Shown: positions 1 to 6,785, numbered from the stretch's first letter. The stretch is 10,147 nucleotides of DNA from Chitinophagaceae bacterium (GCA_003526435.1 DPWF01000305.1:1-10147), one strand, 5' to 3'. Notes: generated by a model from the letters alone, not told the origin. Numbers and translations: made by a program.

Positions 1-344
1 AGTGCAATATTGGCACCTGCACCTGCAGCTACACCATTCACTGCTGCAATAACAGGTTTAGGCATGTTACGTAAACGGGTGATGATAGGATTATAATGCT
101 CACTTAAAATGCGCTGCATGCCAGGACCGTTTGGATCAACTACTTCAGCCAGGTCCTGTCCGGCACAGAAACCTTTACCAGCCCCGGTAAGATAAACAGC
201 CCTCACTTCATGCAGTGAGGCAGCTTCATCTAATTTTGATTGCAGCAACAGTGCCATTTCCCTGTTGAAAGAGTTGAGCTTATCGGGTCGATTCAGTGTG
301 ATGAATGCAATACCGTTTTCAATATGGAATTCAATAGATGACAT
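1..344 (-). CDS. paaG: PaaG-like 1,2-epoxyphenylacetyl-CoA isomerase (enoyl-CoA hydratase/isomerase family), 5' part only
   Basis: Reading leftward from an ATG at 344 gives 114 codons before the window edge cuts the gene, so about the last half to 60% is missing. The protein shows the crotonase-fold signatures: NRPDKLNSFN at residues 18-27, GFCAGQDL at 58-65 (first oxyanion-hole loop) and NGVAAGAGA at 103-111 (second loop). The PaaG-typical stretch VDPNGPG, followed by YNPIITRL, separates it from generic enoyl-CoA hydratases. In the PA pathway this cytosolic enzyme isomerises the ring epoxide made by PaaABCE to oxepin-CoA. The gene is divergent from the plus-strand gene at 404 and is separated from paaD by that gene. 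No CTAAC-N4-GTTAG operator was found in its upstream gap. A weak TAnnTTTG-like box (TAGTTTAG, complement of 363-370) is the only promoter candidate. The assignment to PaaG rather than another crotonase is supported by context and motifs. Confidence 0.9.
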   Translation of the reverse strand, partial: MSSIEFHIENGIAFITLNRPDKLNSFNREMALLLQSKLDEAASLHEVRAVYLTGAGKGFCAGQDLAEVVDPNGPGMQRILSEHYNPIITRLRNMPKPVIAAVNGVAAGAGANIA

Positions 345-403
345 CAATCGTTTTTTGTAAGGCTAAACTACAGCTATTTCAGCTTTTTCGTTTAATTTAC
401 TTC

Positions 404-1411
404 ATGCGTTATTTTCTGTTTTTGAGTATTTGTTTGATAAGCCAGACAGCTAATATATGTGCGCAGATCAGGGAGAAGCAACAAGGCCCCGATAGTTTAT
501 ATGTAAAGAGTTATCGTTATTTGTTGAATATTTCAACCGGTCTTCAAACCAATAACGCAGAATTTATTGTTGCTTATCCAAAAGACAAACTTCGGATTGA
601 GCTGAGTCCACGAGAAACGCTTCAGCAATTTTTATTGTTTCAATATAAATGGATCAATTTCAGGTATTCATTTACACCTGCTTATCTGAACCCCGATCGT
701 TCAGCTTTAACCGGAAACAATAAGCGATCATCATTTGAAATGTTTATGTCGGTGAAAGATGTTGATATATCTTTTAGTCATCAGCAGGCAAAAGGATATT
801 ATATCAAAAACACAGGTGATCTTATTTCTTCCTGGAAGCCCGGAGATCCATATCTCCAGCTACCGCAGCTCGGGACTAAAACAACCAGTGTGGAATTTGC
901 TTATAATATGGATAAGAAATTTTCTGATGTGGGTATGTTATCCGGTAAATCAAAGCAGTTGAAAAATGCGTGGAGCTTTTTACCTGTGTTAGGCATCAGC
1001 CATACGCATTTTTATGACCCTACCATTCAGGCATTGGCAGGGCAACACTCAGAAGATTATAATCTTGATGTTAACCTCAAATTGCCATTGTGTGCAAGCA
1101 TTGTTTGGGCAAATGATTGGTCTGTTGCAGGCACAGCAGGTCCGGTAATCGGTATTAATTTTTTTAAGACCGATACTTACGATCAGGTGCTGAATAAAAT
1201 TCAGAATAAAGAAACCAGGTTATCAACCGGTTATTGGGTTCAGGGAGGTATCTCTTATACAAGAGATCGTTGGTATACAGGGCTCAACGCATATACGTAT
1301 AAATATGGTTCGGGTTCTGCAGAAAGCAGAACAAGCAGATTCCTCTATGGCGCCGAATTTTATATTGGTACACGATTTCATGCGCCTTCATTTCTGAAAA
1401 AGCTACTTTAA
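404..1411 (+). CDS. Signal-peptide-bearing outer-membrane-type protein, possibly DUF4421
   Basis: This 335-residue protein starts with a hydrophobic signal peptide, MRYFLFLSICLISQTANICAQ, with likely cleavage after AQ. The rest alternates short aromatic and hydrophobic stretches with turns (for example FQYKWINFRYSF, GYWVQGGISYT and WYTGLNAYTYKYG), the look of a small beta-barrel or barrel-associated envelope protein. The opening YVKSYRYLLNIS followed by a KWINFRYSF-like strand resembles the Bacteroidota DUF4421 family; this is memory-based and moderate. The reading frame is open back to an ATG at 338, but that start would put 22 polar residues before the signal peptide and overlap paaG, so the ATG at 404 is chosen. 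Its stop overlaps the paaD stop on the other strand by 4 bases. It sits inside the PA locus, but nothing in its sequence ties it to aromatic degradation. Uptake or an unrelated envelope role are both possible. Confidence 0.82.
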   Translation: MRYFLFLSICLISQTANICAQIREKQQGPDSLYVKSYRYLLNISTGLQTNNAEFIVAYPKDKLRIELSPRETLQQFLLFQYKWINFRYSFTPAYLNPDRSALTGNNKRSSFEMFMSVKDVDISFSHQQAKGYYIKNTGDLISSWKPGDPYLQLPQLGTKTTSVEFAYNMDKKFSDVGMLSGKSKQLKNAWSFLPVLGISHTHFYDPTIQALAGQHSEDYNLDVNLKLPLCASIVWANDWSVAGTAGPVIGINFFKTDTYDQVLNKIQNKETRLSTGYWVQGGISYTRDRWYTGLNAYTYKYGSGSAESRTSRFLYGAEFYIGTRFHAPSFLKKLL

Positions 1412-1935
1412 TGGCATTTAAAATAATCAAAAGGCTCTTTGCAGTCTTCACATTTGTATAAAGCCTTGCAGGCTGTACTGCCGAATTGAGAAATCAATGT
1501 GGTATGCCAGGAATTACACTGTGGGCATTGGATGGCTTCTTCCTGCTGAAAAGCATCTGGTGTACAAACTGCCTGTTTATATTGTGGCGGAGCAATGCCA
1601 TAGGCTTTCAGTTTATCTTTTCCTTCGGCACTCATCCATTCGGTGGTCCATGCAGGTGATAAAACCTGTTTGATTTCCATTTCCTTAAACCCGGCCTGTA
1701 ATAGAACCATCCGGATGCCCATACTGATTACATCCATTGCAGGGCAACCACTATAAGTAGGTGTAATTGTAATAATGGGTTTGAAATTATTTTCTTCAGT
1801 TGATTGAACTTTTACATCGCGTATGATACCGAGGTCGAGAACCGATAAAACGGGTACTTCCGGGTCGGTTACAGTTTCAAGTAATGACCAGATTTTTTTT
1901 TCTGTTTCAGTAATATGGTTAGGTATAACTGTCAT
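1408..1935 (-). CDS. paaD: PaaD, Fe-S cluster assembly/maturation factor for the phenylacetyl-CoA epoxidase
   Basis: This 175-residue protein has the N-terminal MIP18/DUF59 domain, with DPEVPVLSVLDLGIIRD at about 24-40 and TPTYSGCP at 58-65 carrying the conserved Cys64. A C-terminal Cys-rich module follows: CPQC at 137-140, FGSTACKALYKC at 151-162 and CEDCKEPFDYFKC at 162-174. The C-terminal signature matches E. coli PaaD closely, and the length is close to the usual 165 or so. PaaD is known to be needed for epoxidase activity, probably by maturing the 2Fe-2S cluster of PaaE; it is not a stable part of the catalytic complex. The start follows the paaC stop after 3 bases, so the two are very likely translationally coupled. 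The stop shares the TTAA at 1408-1411 with the stop of the convergent gene, leaving no room for a terminator between them. Confidence 0.95.
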   Translation of the reverse strand: MTVIPNHITETEKKIWSLLETVTDPEVPVLSVLDLGIIRDVKVQSTEENNFKPIITITPTYSGCPAMDVISMGIRMVLLQAGFKEMEIKQVLSPAWTTEWMSAEGKDKLKAYGIAPPQYKQAVCTPDAFQQEEAIQCPQCNSWHTTLISQFGSTACKALYKCEDCKEPFDYFKCH

Positions 1936-1938
1936 CGA

Positions 1939-2691
1939 TTACCATTCGGCTCCCGGGTAAGCTCTTTGCAGGAACTGCATTTCGGCCAATATATAACCAA
2001 GATGTTCAGTGTGGATTCCTTCTTTTCCGCCCTGCTGCGCAAAACTTTTATCTGGTATGGCAATGGTTGCTTCTGAAAAAACATTTGATACTTTTTGTTG
2101 CCATAACGGTTGTATAACCGAAAGATCAACAGCAATGCCAGTTGCTATTAATTCTTTTTCATAAGAAGCAGGTATAAATAATTCACCTGTATAATTCCAT
2201 AATTCTGTAACAGCGTTTGATAACCGTTTATGACTTTCTTCAGTACCATCTCCTAAACGTATTACCCATTCACTGCTCCAGCGTACGTGATAGGTGACTT
2301 CTTTTAATGATTTCTCTGCTATTGCCGCCAGTTGCCGATCGGTTGATTTTTCCAGTTGCTGATAAAAAAAATATTGGTAGGTACTGAATAAAAACTGACG
2401 TAAAGTAGTTTGAGCCCAGTCGCCATTTGGTAATTCTGTAATAAGCAGATTTTTATAATCAATCACATCACGCAGGTAGGCAAGTGTATCTTCTGTGGCA
2501 CCATTGCCACTCAATGAGGCTGCATACTGATAAAAATTGCGTGCCTGCCCGATTCCGTCAAGCGCAATATTTGAAATGGCAATATCCTGTTCAAGTACAG
2601 GCCCATGTCCACACCATTCACTGTTACGATGACCAATGGTCAATGCATTATCTGCAAGGTGTAGGGTATAATTAATAAGAGATGCGTTCAT
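1939..2691 (-). CDS. paaC: PaaC, structural subunit of phenylacetyl-CoA 1,2-epoxidase
   Basis: This 250-residue ferritin-like helical protein is essentially the length of E. coli PaaC (about 248). Recognisable PaaC blocks are IGHRNSEWCGHGPVLEQDIA at 19-38, IALDGIGQARNFY at 42-54 and KEVTYHVRWSSEWVIRLGDG at 130-149. In the characterised enzyme, PaaC pairs with PaaA to form the core heterodimer; the working diiron centre is in PaaA, and PaaC supports folding and electron transfer. The gene lies 19 bases after paaB and 3 bases before paaD, consistent with a single transcript. No internal damage or unusual residues are visible. Identification is firm from motifs and position. Confidence 0.96.
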   Translation of the reverse strand: MNASLINYTLHLADNALTIGHRNSEWCGHGPVLEQDIAISNIALDGIGQARNFYQYAASLSGNGATEDTLAYLRDVIDYKNLLITELPNGDWAQTTLRQFLFSTYQYFFYQQLEKSTDRQLAAIAEKSLKEVTYHVRWSSEWVIRLGDGTEESHKRLSNAVTELWNYTGELFIPASYEKELIATGIAVDLSVIQPLWQQKVSNVFSEATIAIPDKSFAQQGGKEGIHTEHLGYILAEMQFLQRAYPGAEW

Positions 2692-2710
2692 GATGATTCC
2701 GATAACCCGT

Positions 2711-3079
2711 TTAAATATGTGTTAACTCGTCTGGCAAATCATAAAATGTTGGATGACGATAAGCTTTGTCATTTGCGGGATCATATAATGTAGCTGCATC
2801 ATCGGGGTTACTGGCATGAATATATTTGCTTTCTACCACCCATATACTGATACCTTCCATTCTACGGGTGTACACATCGCGTGCATTTTCAATGGCCATT
2901 TGTGCATCAGCAGCATGCAGACTTCCTACATGTTTATGATCGAGACCCTGTTTGCTTCGGATAAACACTTCCCACAAGGGCCACTCATGCTGTATTTTAC
3001 CTGAAGCAGAAATATCGGCTGCTCCATTTTTCCCTTCTCCGTAATCGCCGTAGTAGTATTTGTTGATGTATTGTTTCAT
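2711..3079 (-). CDS. paaB: PaaB, small bridging subunit of phenylacetyl-CoA epoxidase, with N-terminal extension
   Basis: From residue 32 onward the protein aligns by eye with the whole of E. coli PaaB (about 95 residues): EWPLWEVFIRSKQGL at 32-46, HKHVGSLHAADAQMAIENAR at 48-67, YTRRMEGISIWVV at 70-82 and YRHPTFYDLPD at 107-117. PaaB bridges PaaAC dimers in the multisubunit epoxidase. The first 31 residues, rich in Lys, Tyr and Gly, are extra compared with E. coli. No other ATG lies between residue 1 and the conserved domain, and the ATG at 3079 has an A-rich upstream context usual for Bacteroidota starts, so the extension is probably real. The gene follows paaA after an unusually long 140-base gap that carries a heptad repeat, while the gaps to paaC and paaD are tiny. 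Confidence 0.94.
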   Translation of the reverse strand: MKQYINKYYYGDYGEGKNGAADISASGKIQHEWPLWEVFIRSKQGLDHKHVGSLHAADAQMAIENARDVYTRRMEGISIWVVESKYIHASNPDDAATLYDPANDKAYRHPTFYDLPDELTHI

Positions 3080-3083
3080 TTTT

Positions 3084-3132
3084 AGCTGTGAGTTTTGAGC
3101 TGTAAGCTATTAGCTTCAAGCTGCAAGTGTTA
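3084..3132. repeat. Degenerate 7-bp tandem repeat in the paaA-paaB gap
   Basis: The segment reads in heptads AGCTGTG, AGTTTTG, AGCTGTA, AGCTATT, AGCTTCA, AGCTGCA, AGTGTTA. Every unit begins with AG, and five of the seven begin with AGCT at offsets of 14, 7, 7 and 7. It is non-coding and begins 4 bases upstream of the paaB start codon. The rest of the gap (3133-3219) shows nothing I recognise apart from a short CACGCCC duplication at the paaA stop. Confidence 0.65.
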
Positions 3133-3219
3133 TCTTATATTAAATAGTCCTTTTTGATCGCTATCATTAACCCTCATTCAACTCACCTGCTCCCTCTGAT
3201 GTTTCACTTCTCACGCCCA

Positions 3220-4170
3220 TCACGCCCGCTTCTCTGCCAGACGTTGTGCACGTTTTGCTGCATGGGCCGTTGCTGCTTCTCTTACCCAGGCACCTTCTTC
3301 CCAGGCTTTCTTGCGGGCATCGAGACGTTGTTTGTTGCAAGGGCCATTACCAGCAATTACCTGCCAGAATTCGTCCCAGTTAATGGCACCAAAATCGTAA
3401 TGACCTTTTTCTTCATTCCATTTTAAATCGGGGTCCGGAATAGTGAGGTTTAATATTTTGATCTGTTCTGCACAGATGTCTACAAATTTTTGCCGAAGCT
3501 CATCGTTGGTAAATCTTTTGATTTTCCATTTCATACTCTGAATGGTGTTCGGACTCTCATCATCTTTTGGACCAAACATCATGATACTTGGCCACCACCA
3601 GCGATTGATGGAGTCTTGTGCCATACGGCGCTGTGCTTCTGTTCCGCGACTGAGGGTGAGTAATATTTCAAAACCCTGACGCTGATGAAAACTCTCTTCC
3701 TTACAAACACGCACCATGGCACGTGCATATGGACCAAAACTACTTCTGCAAAGCGGAACCTGGTTCATGATGGCAGCGCCATCAACCAACCAGCCGATGG
3801 CACCCATATCGGCCCAGCTTAAAGTAGGGTAGTTGAAAATGGAAGAATATTTGGCTTTACCACTGTGCAGTTGCTCATACATTTCATCGCGGCTGATGCC
3901 GAGTGTTTCTGCGGCTGAATAGAGATACAAACCATGACCTGCTTCATCCTGCACTTTGGCAAGCAGAATGGCTTTTCTTCTCAGGTTAGGTGCACGGGTA
4001 ATCCAATTACCTTCTGGCAACATACCCACAATTTCACTGTGTGCATGCTGGCTGATCTGGCGAATCAAAGTCTGTCTGTATTTTTCCGGCATCCAGTCCT
4101 TTGGTTCAATACGGATCTCTTTGTCGATCTTCTCCTGGAACAATTGCTCCATATCTTTTTCCATACCCAT
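3220..4170 (-). CDS. paaA: PaaA, catalytic diiron subunit of phenylacetyl-CoA 1,2-epoxidase
   Basis: PaaA catalyses O2-dependent epoxidation of the ring of phenylacetyl-CoA in the cytosol, receiving electrons from PaaE. The ATG at 4170 gives 316 residues. In this numbering the diiron ligand pattern is visible: Glu46 (in HSEIVGM), Lys72, Glu76-x-x-His79 (in VQDEAGH) and Glu159-x-x-His162 (in CKEESFH), consistent with the ferritin-like helices of the family. Other PaaA hallmarks are [12 protein letters not shown] and [21 protein letters not shown] near the C-terminus. The frame stays open to an ATG at 4203, but that would add a hydrophobic stretch with no family match and would start upstream of the likely transcription start, so it is rejected. 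A second ATG at 4164 is also possible. The operator and promoter lie just upstream, and the gene diverges from the SGNH hydrolase gene at 4319. Confidence 0.96.
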   Translation of the reverse strand: MGMEKDMEQLFQEKIDKEIRIEPKDWMPEKYRQTLIRQISQHAHSEIVGMLPEGNWITRAPNLRRKAILLAKVQDEAGHGLYLYSAAETLGISRDEMYEQLHSGKAKYSSIFNYPTLSWADMGAIGWLVDGAAIMNQVPLCRSSFGPYARAMVRVCKEESFHQRQGFEILLTLSRGTEAQRRMAQDSINRWWWPSIMMFGPKDDESPNTIQSMKWKIKRFTNDELRQKFVDICAEQIKILNLTIPDPDLKWNEEKGHYDFGAINWDEFWQVIAGNGPCNKQRLDARKKAWEEGAWVREAATAHAAKRAQRLAEKRA

Positions 4171-4181
4171 TATTTGAATCG

Positions 4182-4214
4182 TAAAAGTACAAAAAGAAAT
4201 CATTGGGCTAACAA
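4182..4214 (-). promoter_or_regulatory. Candidate paaA promoter (Bacteroidota type)
   Basis: On the minus strand, TTG (4214-4212) is followed after 22 bases by TACTTTTA (4189-4182), one base off the TAnnTTTG box. The predicted transcription start would be about 7 bases further on, near 4175, giving a leader of only about 5-11 bases depending on which ATG (4170 or 4164) is used. The TTG lies within the operator. Confidence 0.6.
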
Positions 4215-4221
4215 ATGTTAG
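4208..4221. promoter_or_regulatory. Predicted PaaR operator upstream of paaA
   Basis: CTAACAAATGTTAG is a perfect inverted repeat (CTAACA/TGTTAG, 2-base centre). The same pattern recurs at 6747-6760 in front of the TetR gene. It overlaps the TTG that would serve as the -33 element of the paaA promoter, which fits steric repression. It lies 38 bases from the chosen paaA start, in the paaA/hydrolase divergent region, so the hydrolase gene could also feel it. Confidence 0.82.
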
Positions 4222-4246
4222 TATCTGAATTATATATTTTTTAATG

Positions 4247-4261
4247 TTTTGTTAGTTTTTG
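4247..4261. repeat. Distal 15-bp element of the paaA regulatory region
   Basis: TTTTGTTAGTTTTTG is identical to 6786-6800 and lies exactly 25 bp from the operator in both places. It contains one GTTAG half-site, but its other flank is not symmetric, so it is not a second full palindrome. It could be an auxiliary half-site, an A/T-rich upstream promoter element, or a site for a second protein. Confidence 0.6.
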
Positions 4262-4306
4262 TGGCAATTTTTTTTAAAGTAAGCGGCTTAATGATCAACA
4301 GCGGTT

Positions 4307-4314
4307 TATCTTTC
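4307..4314 (+). promoter_or_regulatory. Candidate -7 box of the SGNH hydrolase gene
   Basis: TATCTTTC is one base off TAnnTTTG and ends 4 bases before the ATG at 4319, the same geometry as the tetR box. No TTG occurs at the usual 17-23 base distance upstream, so the call is weak. Confidence 0.35.
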
Positions 4315-4318
4315 GGCA

Positions 4319-4987
4319 ATGAAAAAGCCTGTATTAGCCTGCTTATTATGGTTTCTCACGATCACTGTTTTTGCCCAGACCGACACCGCTTTCAGAAAGG
4401 AAATCAACGCTTTTATAAAGGCAGACAGTATGGATATGCCTGGTCAGAAGCAGATATTATTTGTGGGTAGTTCTTCTTTTACTTTCTGGAAAGATGTGAA
4501 AGACTATTTTCCGGATTATCCGATTATTAACCGCGGTTTTGGTGGTTCCTCTTTAATACATTTAATTAAGTATGCCGATAAGATCATACTGCCTTATCGA
4601 CCCAAACAAATCATTATTTATTGTGGTGAAAACGATATCGCAGATGCCTGGAATAAAGACAGAATTACGCCCGATACTGTTTTATTTCGCTTTAAAACAC
4701 TGATGTCTGTTATTCGTAAAAAACTGGGTAAAGTGCCCGTTGTATTTGTATCTATCAAACCAAGTCCGAGCAGGTGGAAAATGGAAGCAGATTTTATAAA
4801 AGCCAATCAGTTGATTAAAGATTATCTGCGTCGCGACAGGAGAGCAGTATATGTAAATGTACATGATGCCATGTTATTACCAGATGGTTCTGTAAATCCT
4901 GAGTTATTTGTAAAAGACAACCTGCATATGAATGCAAAGGGTTATGCCATCTGGCAAAAAATTATTGAACCGGTATTGCTAAAATAA
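4319..4987 (+). CDS. Secreted SGNH/GDSL-family hydrolase (lipase/esterase-like)
   Basis: This 222-residue protein has an N-terminal signal peptide (MKKPVLACLLWFLTITVFAQ, likely cleaved after AQ) and the ordered SGNH blocks. Block I is FVGSSSF at 48-54 with the nucleophile probably Ser52; here GSS replaces the classical GDS. Block II is NRGFGGS at 71-77. Block III is GEND at 103-106, with Asn105. Block V is DNLH at 200-203, giving the Asp/His of the catalytic site. The fold acts on ester or acetyl groups of lipids or carbohydrates; the substrate cannot be told. Absence of a lipobox Cys suggests a periplasmic or secreted protein rather than a lipoprotein. It sits between paaA (divergent) and paaE (convergent, with a shared hairpin between the stops). 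A role in PA metabolism is not evident. Confidence 0.93.
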   Translation: MKKPVLACLLWFLTITVFAQTDTAFRKEINAFIKADSMDMPGQKQILFVGSSSFTFWKDVKDYFPDYPIINRGFGGSSLIHLIKYADKIILPYRPKQIIIYCGENDIADAWNKDRITPDTVLFRFKTLMSVIRKKLGKVPVVFVSIKPSPSRWKMEADFIKANQLIKDYLRRDRRAVYVNVHDAMLLPDGSVNPELFVKDNLHMNAKGYAIWQKIIEPVLLK

Positions 4988-5006
4988 ATTCTTGTAACTC
5001 GTTTCA

Positions 5007-5044
5007 TTTTCCTTGCGCCGGACTTAAGTCTGGCACAAGGAAAA
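5007..5044. terminator. Bidirectional hairpin between the hydrolase and paaE stops
   Basis: A long inverted repeat has arms 5007-5025 and 5026-5044: TTTTCCTTGCGCCGGACTT pairs with AAGTCTGGCACAAGGAAAA with two non-Watson-Crick positions, one of which becomes a G-U pair on each strand. It is GC-rich in the middle and flanked by U/A runs that extend the stem. It lies between two convergent stops (4987 and 5047), so it probably terminates both transcripts. Confidence 0.75.
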
Positions 5045-5046
5045 AA

Positions 5047-6126
5047 TTATTTCACATCAAAATATACCACCACTTTTTCAGAACGAGGGTGTGATTGGCA
5101 GGTGAGGATAAAGCCCTGTTCAATTTCATCTGGTTCAAGGCCGTAATTCACATCCATGTCTACCTCGCCTTCTACCAGTTTGGCACGGCAGGTACAACAA
5201 ACACCACCCTTACAGGCATAAGGAAGATCGGCTCCCTGCTTTAAGGCTGCGTCTAGAATGGCGGCACCGTTTTTTGCAAGCTCAAAATCAAAACTGATAC
5301 CATCCAGTTTTACTGTGATCCTGCTTTTGGGCTGTTGATCTGTTACAGTGTTTTCTACTGGTTTCTTTTTTTGCTCCTGACCGGGTGTGGTAAAAAGTTC
5401 AAAATGAATTTTCTTTTTGTCTACTCCCTTTTCTTCCAGAACAGCTTTCACAGAGAAAATCATTTCTTCGGGGCCACATAAAAAGAACTCATCTGTTTGT
5501 GAGATGTTTATGGTTTTATCAAAGAGTGAATAGCATTTTTCTACATCAATTCTACCAGCATTTAGAATGGTATCTGTTTTTTCCCTTGAAAGAATATGGA
5601 TGATCCGAAAACGGTTCATGTATTTATTTTTCAAGGCTTCCAGTGCTTCCCTGAAAATGATGGAATGCCTGTTACGGTTGCCATATACCAGAGTGAAACT
5701 GCTTTTGGATTCAGTTTGTAAAGTGGTGCTGATGATGGAGAGCAGGGGAGTGATGCCACTACCTGCTGCAAAGCCCACATAATTTTTTTGTTGTTCTTTC
5801 TGTAAGGGAGTGAAAAATTTTCCCATCGGAGGCATCACATCCAGGCGGTCACCGGTTTTGAGTTGCTCGTTTGCATAGGTAGAAAAAAGTCCCTGTGGTA
5901 CTTTTTTTACGGCTACGCGTAATTCATTTTCCATCGGGCTGCTGCAAATAGAATATGAACGGCGAACATCTTCACCGTTGATCGTGGTACGAAGGGTAAT
6001 ATGCTGACCCTGAATGAACCGGAACTGTTCCTGTAATTGAACGGGTATTTCAAAAGCAATGGAAACACAATCATCGGTTTCTTTCCGTATCTCTTTAACC
6101 CTGAGTTGCTCAAAATGTATCGACAT
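5047..6126 (-). CDS. paaE: PaaE, NAD(P)H-dependent flavo-iron-sulfur reductase of the phenylacetyl-CoA epoxidase
   Basis: This 359-residue protein has the three modules of the family in order, matching E. coli PaaE (about 356). The FAD-binding barrel carries RRSYSICS at 55-62 (the RxYS motif). The NAD(P)-binding domain carries GSGITP at 122-127 and CGPE at 217-220. The C-terminal plant-type 2Fe-2S ferredoxin domain has Cys305, Cys310, Cys313 and Cys343 as likely ligands (PYACKGGVCCTC and ILTCQ). It shuttles electrons from NAD(P)H through FAD and 2Fe-2S to the diiron site of PaaA. The gene begins 12 bases after the TetR stop, so it is most likely co-transcribed with the regulator and not with paaABCD, from which it is separated by an opposite-strand hydrolase gene. 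A hairpin follows its stop. Confidence 0.96.
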   Translation of the reverse strand: MSIHFEQLRVKEIRKETDDCVSIAFEIPVQLQEQFRFIQGQHITLRTTINGEDVRRSYSICSSPMENELRVAVKKVPQGLFSTYANEQLKTGDRLDVMPPMGKFFTPLQKEQQKNYVGFAAGSGITPLLSIISTTLQTESKSSFTLVYGNRNRHSIIFREALEALKNKYMNRFRIIHILSREKTDTILNAGRIDVEKCYSLFDKTINISQTDEFFLCGPEEMIFSVKAVLEEKGVDKKKIHFELFTTPGQEQKKKPVENTVTDQQPKSRITVKLDGISFDFELAKNGAAILDAALKQGADLPYACKGGVCCTCRAKLVEGEVDMDVNYGLEPDEIEQGFILTCQSHPRSEKVVVYFDVK

Positions 6127-6138
6127 GCTGCTATGCGC

Positions 6139-6729
6139 TTATTGAGTTAATCCACCAACTAAAATGGTTACCATATTTTCTTCGAGTTCAGATGCACTGA
6201 TCTTTTGTGTAGATCTGTGCCAGCTTTCAATGCCGCTGATGGCGTGCAGTATAATGAGTACAGCAGTTGGAGCATCAATTTTTTTCACTTCATTGTTGCG
6301 GATACCAGATTCTATAATGGCTGCAAAACGCTTCCGGTAGATGCGACGCTGGTTTTGAAAATTAGACAGGTATGGATCGGCCAGGTGTTTCCATTCACGA
6401 TCGCTCACATACACTTCTTCATAATGGTGAATCATTTCATTGATGTGAAAGCGAAGTAATTTTTCAACTTTTTCGATGGACGAAATTTTTTCCGCTTCCA
6501 CTTCATCAATCTTTTGCAGAAAACGATTGGCTACACTGAAACATAGCTCATGTAACAATTCTGTTTTCGATTTAATGTGGTTATACAGACTGGCAGCTTC
6601 CACACCTACGGCTTCTGCAAGGTCGCGCATACTGGCTGCCTTAAAACCCTTCTCTCTGAAAAGAGATGCGGCTTTGGTTACAATCACGTCTTTGCGTGAA
6701 ATGTTTTTATCGGTCTTGATTCTGGCCAT
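6139..6729 (-). CDS. paaR: TetR/AcrR-family regulator, probable PaaR repressor of the PA genes
   Basis: This 196-residue protein has a typical TetR N-terminal DNA-binding domain: AASLFREKGFKAASMRDLAEAVGVEAASLYNHIKSK spans about 20-55, with the helix-turn-helix at roughly 34-53, shown here as DLAEAVGV then ASLYNHIKSK. A helical ligand and dimerisation domain follows. It is the first gene of a transcript that continues into paaE. The palindrome CTAAC-N4-GTTAG occurs upstream of this gene and upstream of paaA, which argues for autoregulation and repression of the epoxidase operon. From memory, Thermus thermophilus PaaR is a TetR protein that binds a site of the form CNAACGNNCGTTNG and is released by phenylacetyl-CoA; the site here fits closely. 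That ligand is an inference for this protein. The start at 6729 is the only Met before the DNA-binding domain. Confidence 0.9.
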   Translation of the reverse strand: MARIKTDKNISRKDVIVTKAASLFREKGFKAASMRDLAEAVGVEAASLYNHIKSKTELLHELCFSVANRFLQKIDEVEAEKISSIEKVEKLLRFHINEMIHHYEEVYVSDREWKHLADPYLSNFQNQRRIYRKRFAAIIESGIRNNEVKKIDAPTAVLIILHAISGIESWHRSTQKISASELEENMVTILVGGLTQ

Positions 6730-6733
6730 GCTA

Positions 6734-6764
6734 CGAAGATAAACAGCTAACGCGTGTTAGCCAA
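6734..6764 (-). promoter_or_regulatory. Candidate tetR-paaE promoter (Bacteroidota type)
   Basis: On the minus strand, TTG (6764-6762) is followed after 20 bases by TATCTTCG (6741-6734), one base off TAnnTTTG. The operator fills the spacer. The box ends only 4 bases before the ATG at 6729, so the transcript would be leaderless or nearly so. Confidence 0.6.
6747..6760. promoter_or_regulatory. Predicted PaaR autoregulatory operator
   Basis: CTAACGCGTGTTAG matches the paaA site at 11 of 14 positions, including both CTAAC and TGTTAG arms, and is flanked by one more complementary pair (G at 6746 and C at 6761). It lies between the -33 and -7 candidates of the TetR promoter, the right place for autorepression of tetR-paaE. 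It matches the CNAACGNNCGTTNG form recalled for Thermus PaaR at all but one specified position. Confidence 0.82.
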
Positions 6765-6785
6765 AAAATGATTTGATATATTATT

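Noticed and set aside
338..403. Upstream ATG at 338 as the start of the outer-membrane-type protein
   Set aside because: It would put 22 extra residues before a good signal peptide and overlap the paaG start; the ATG at 404 begins the signal peptide directly.
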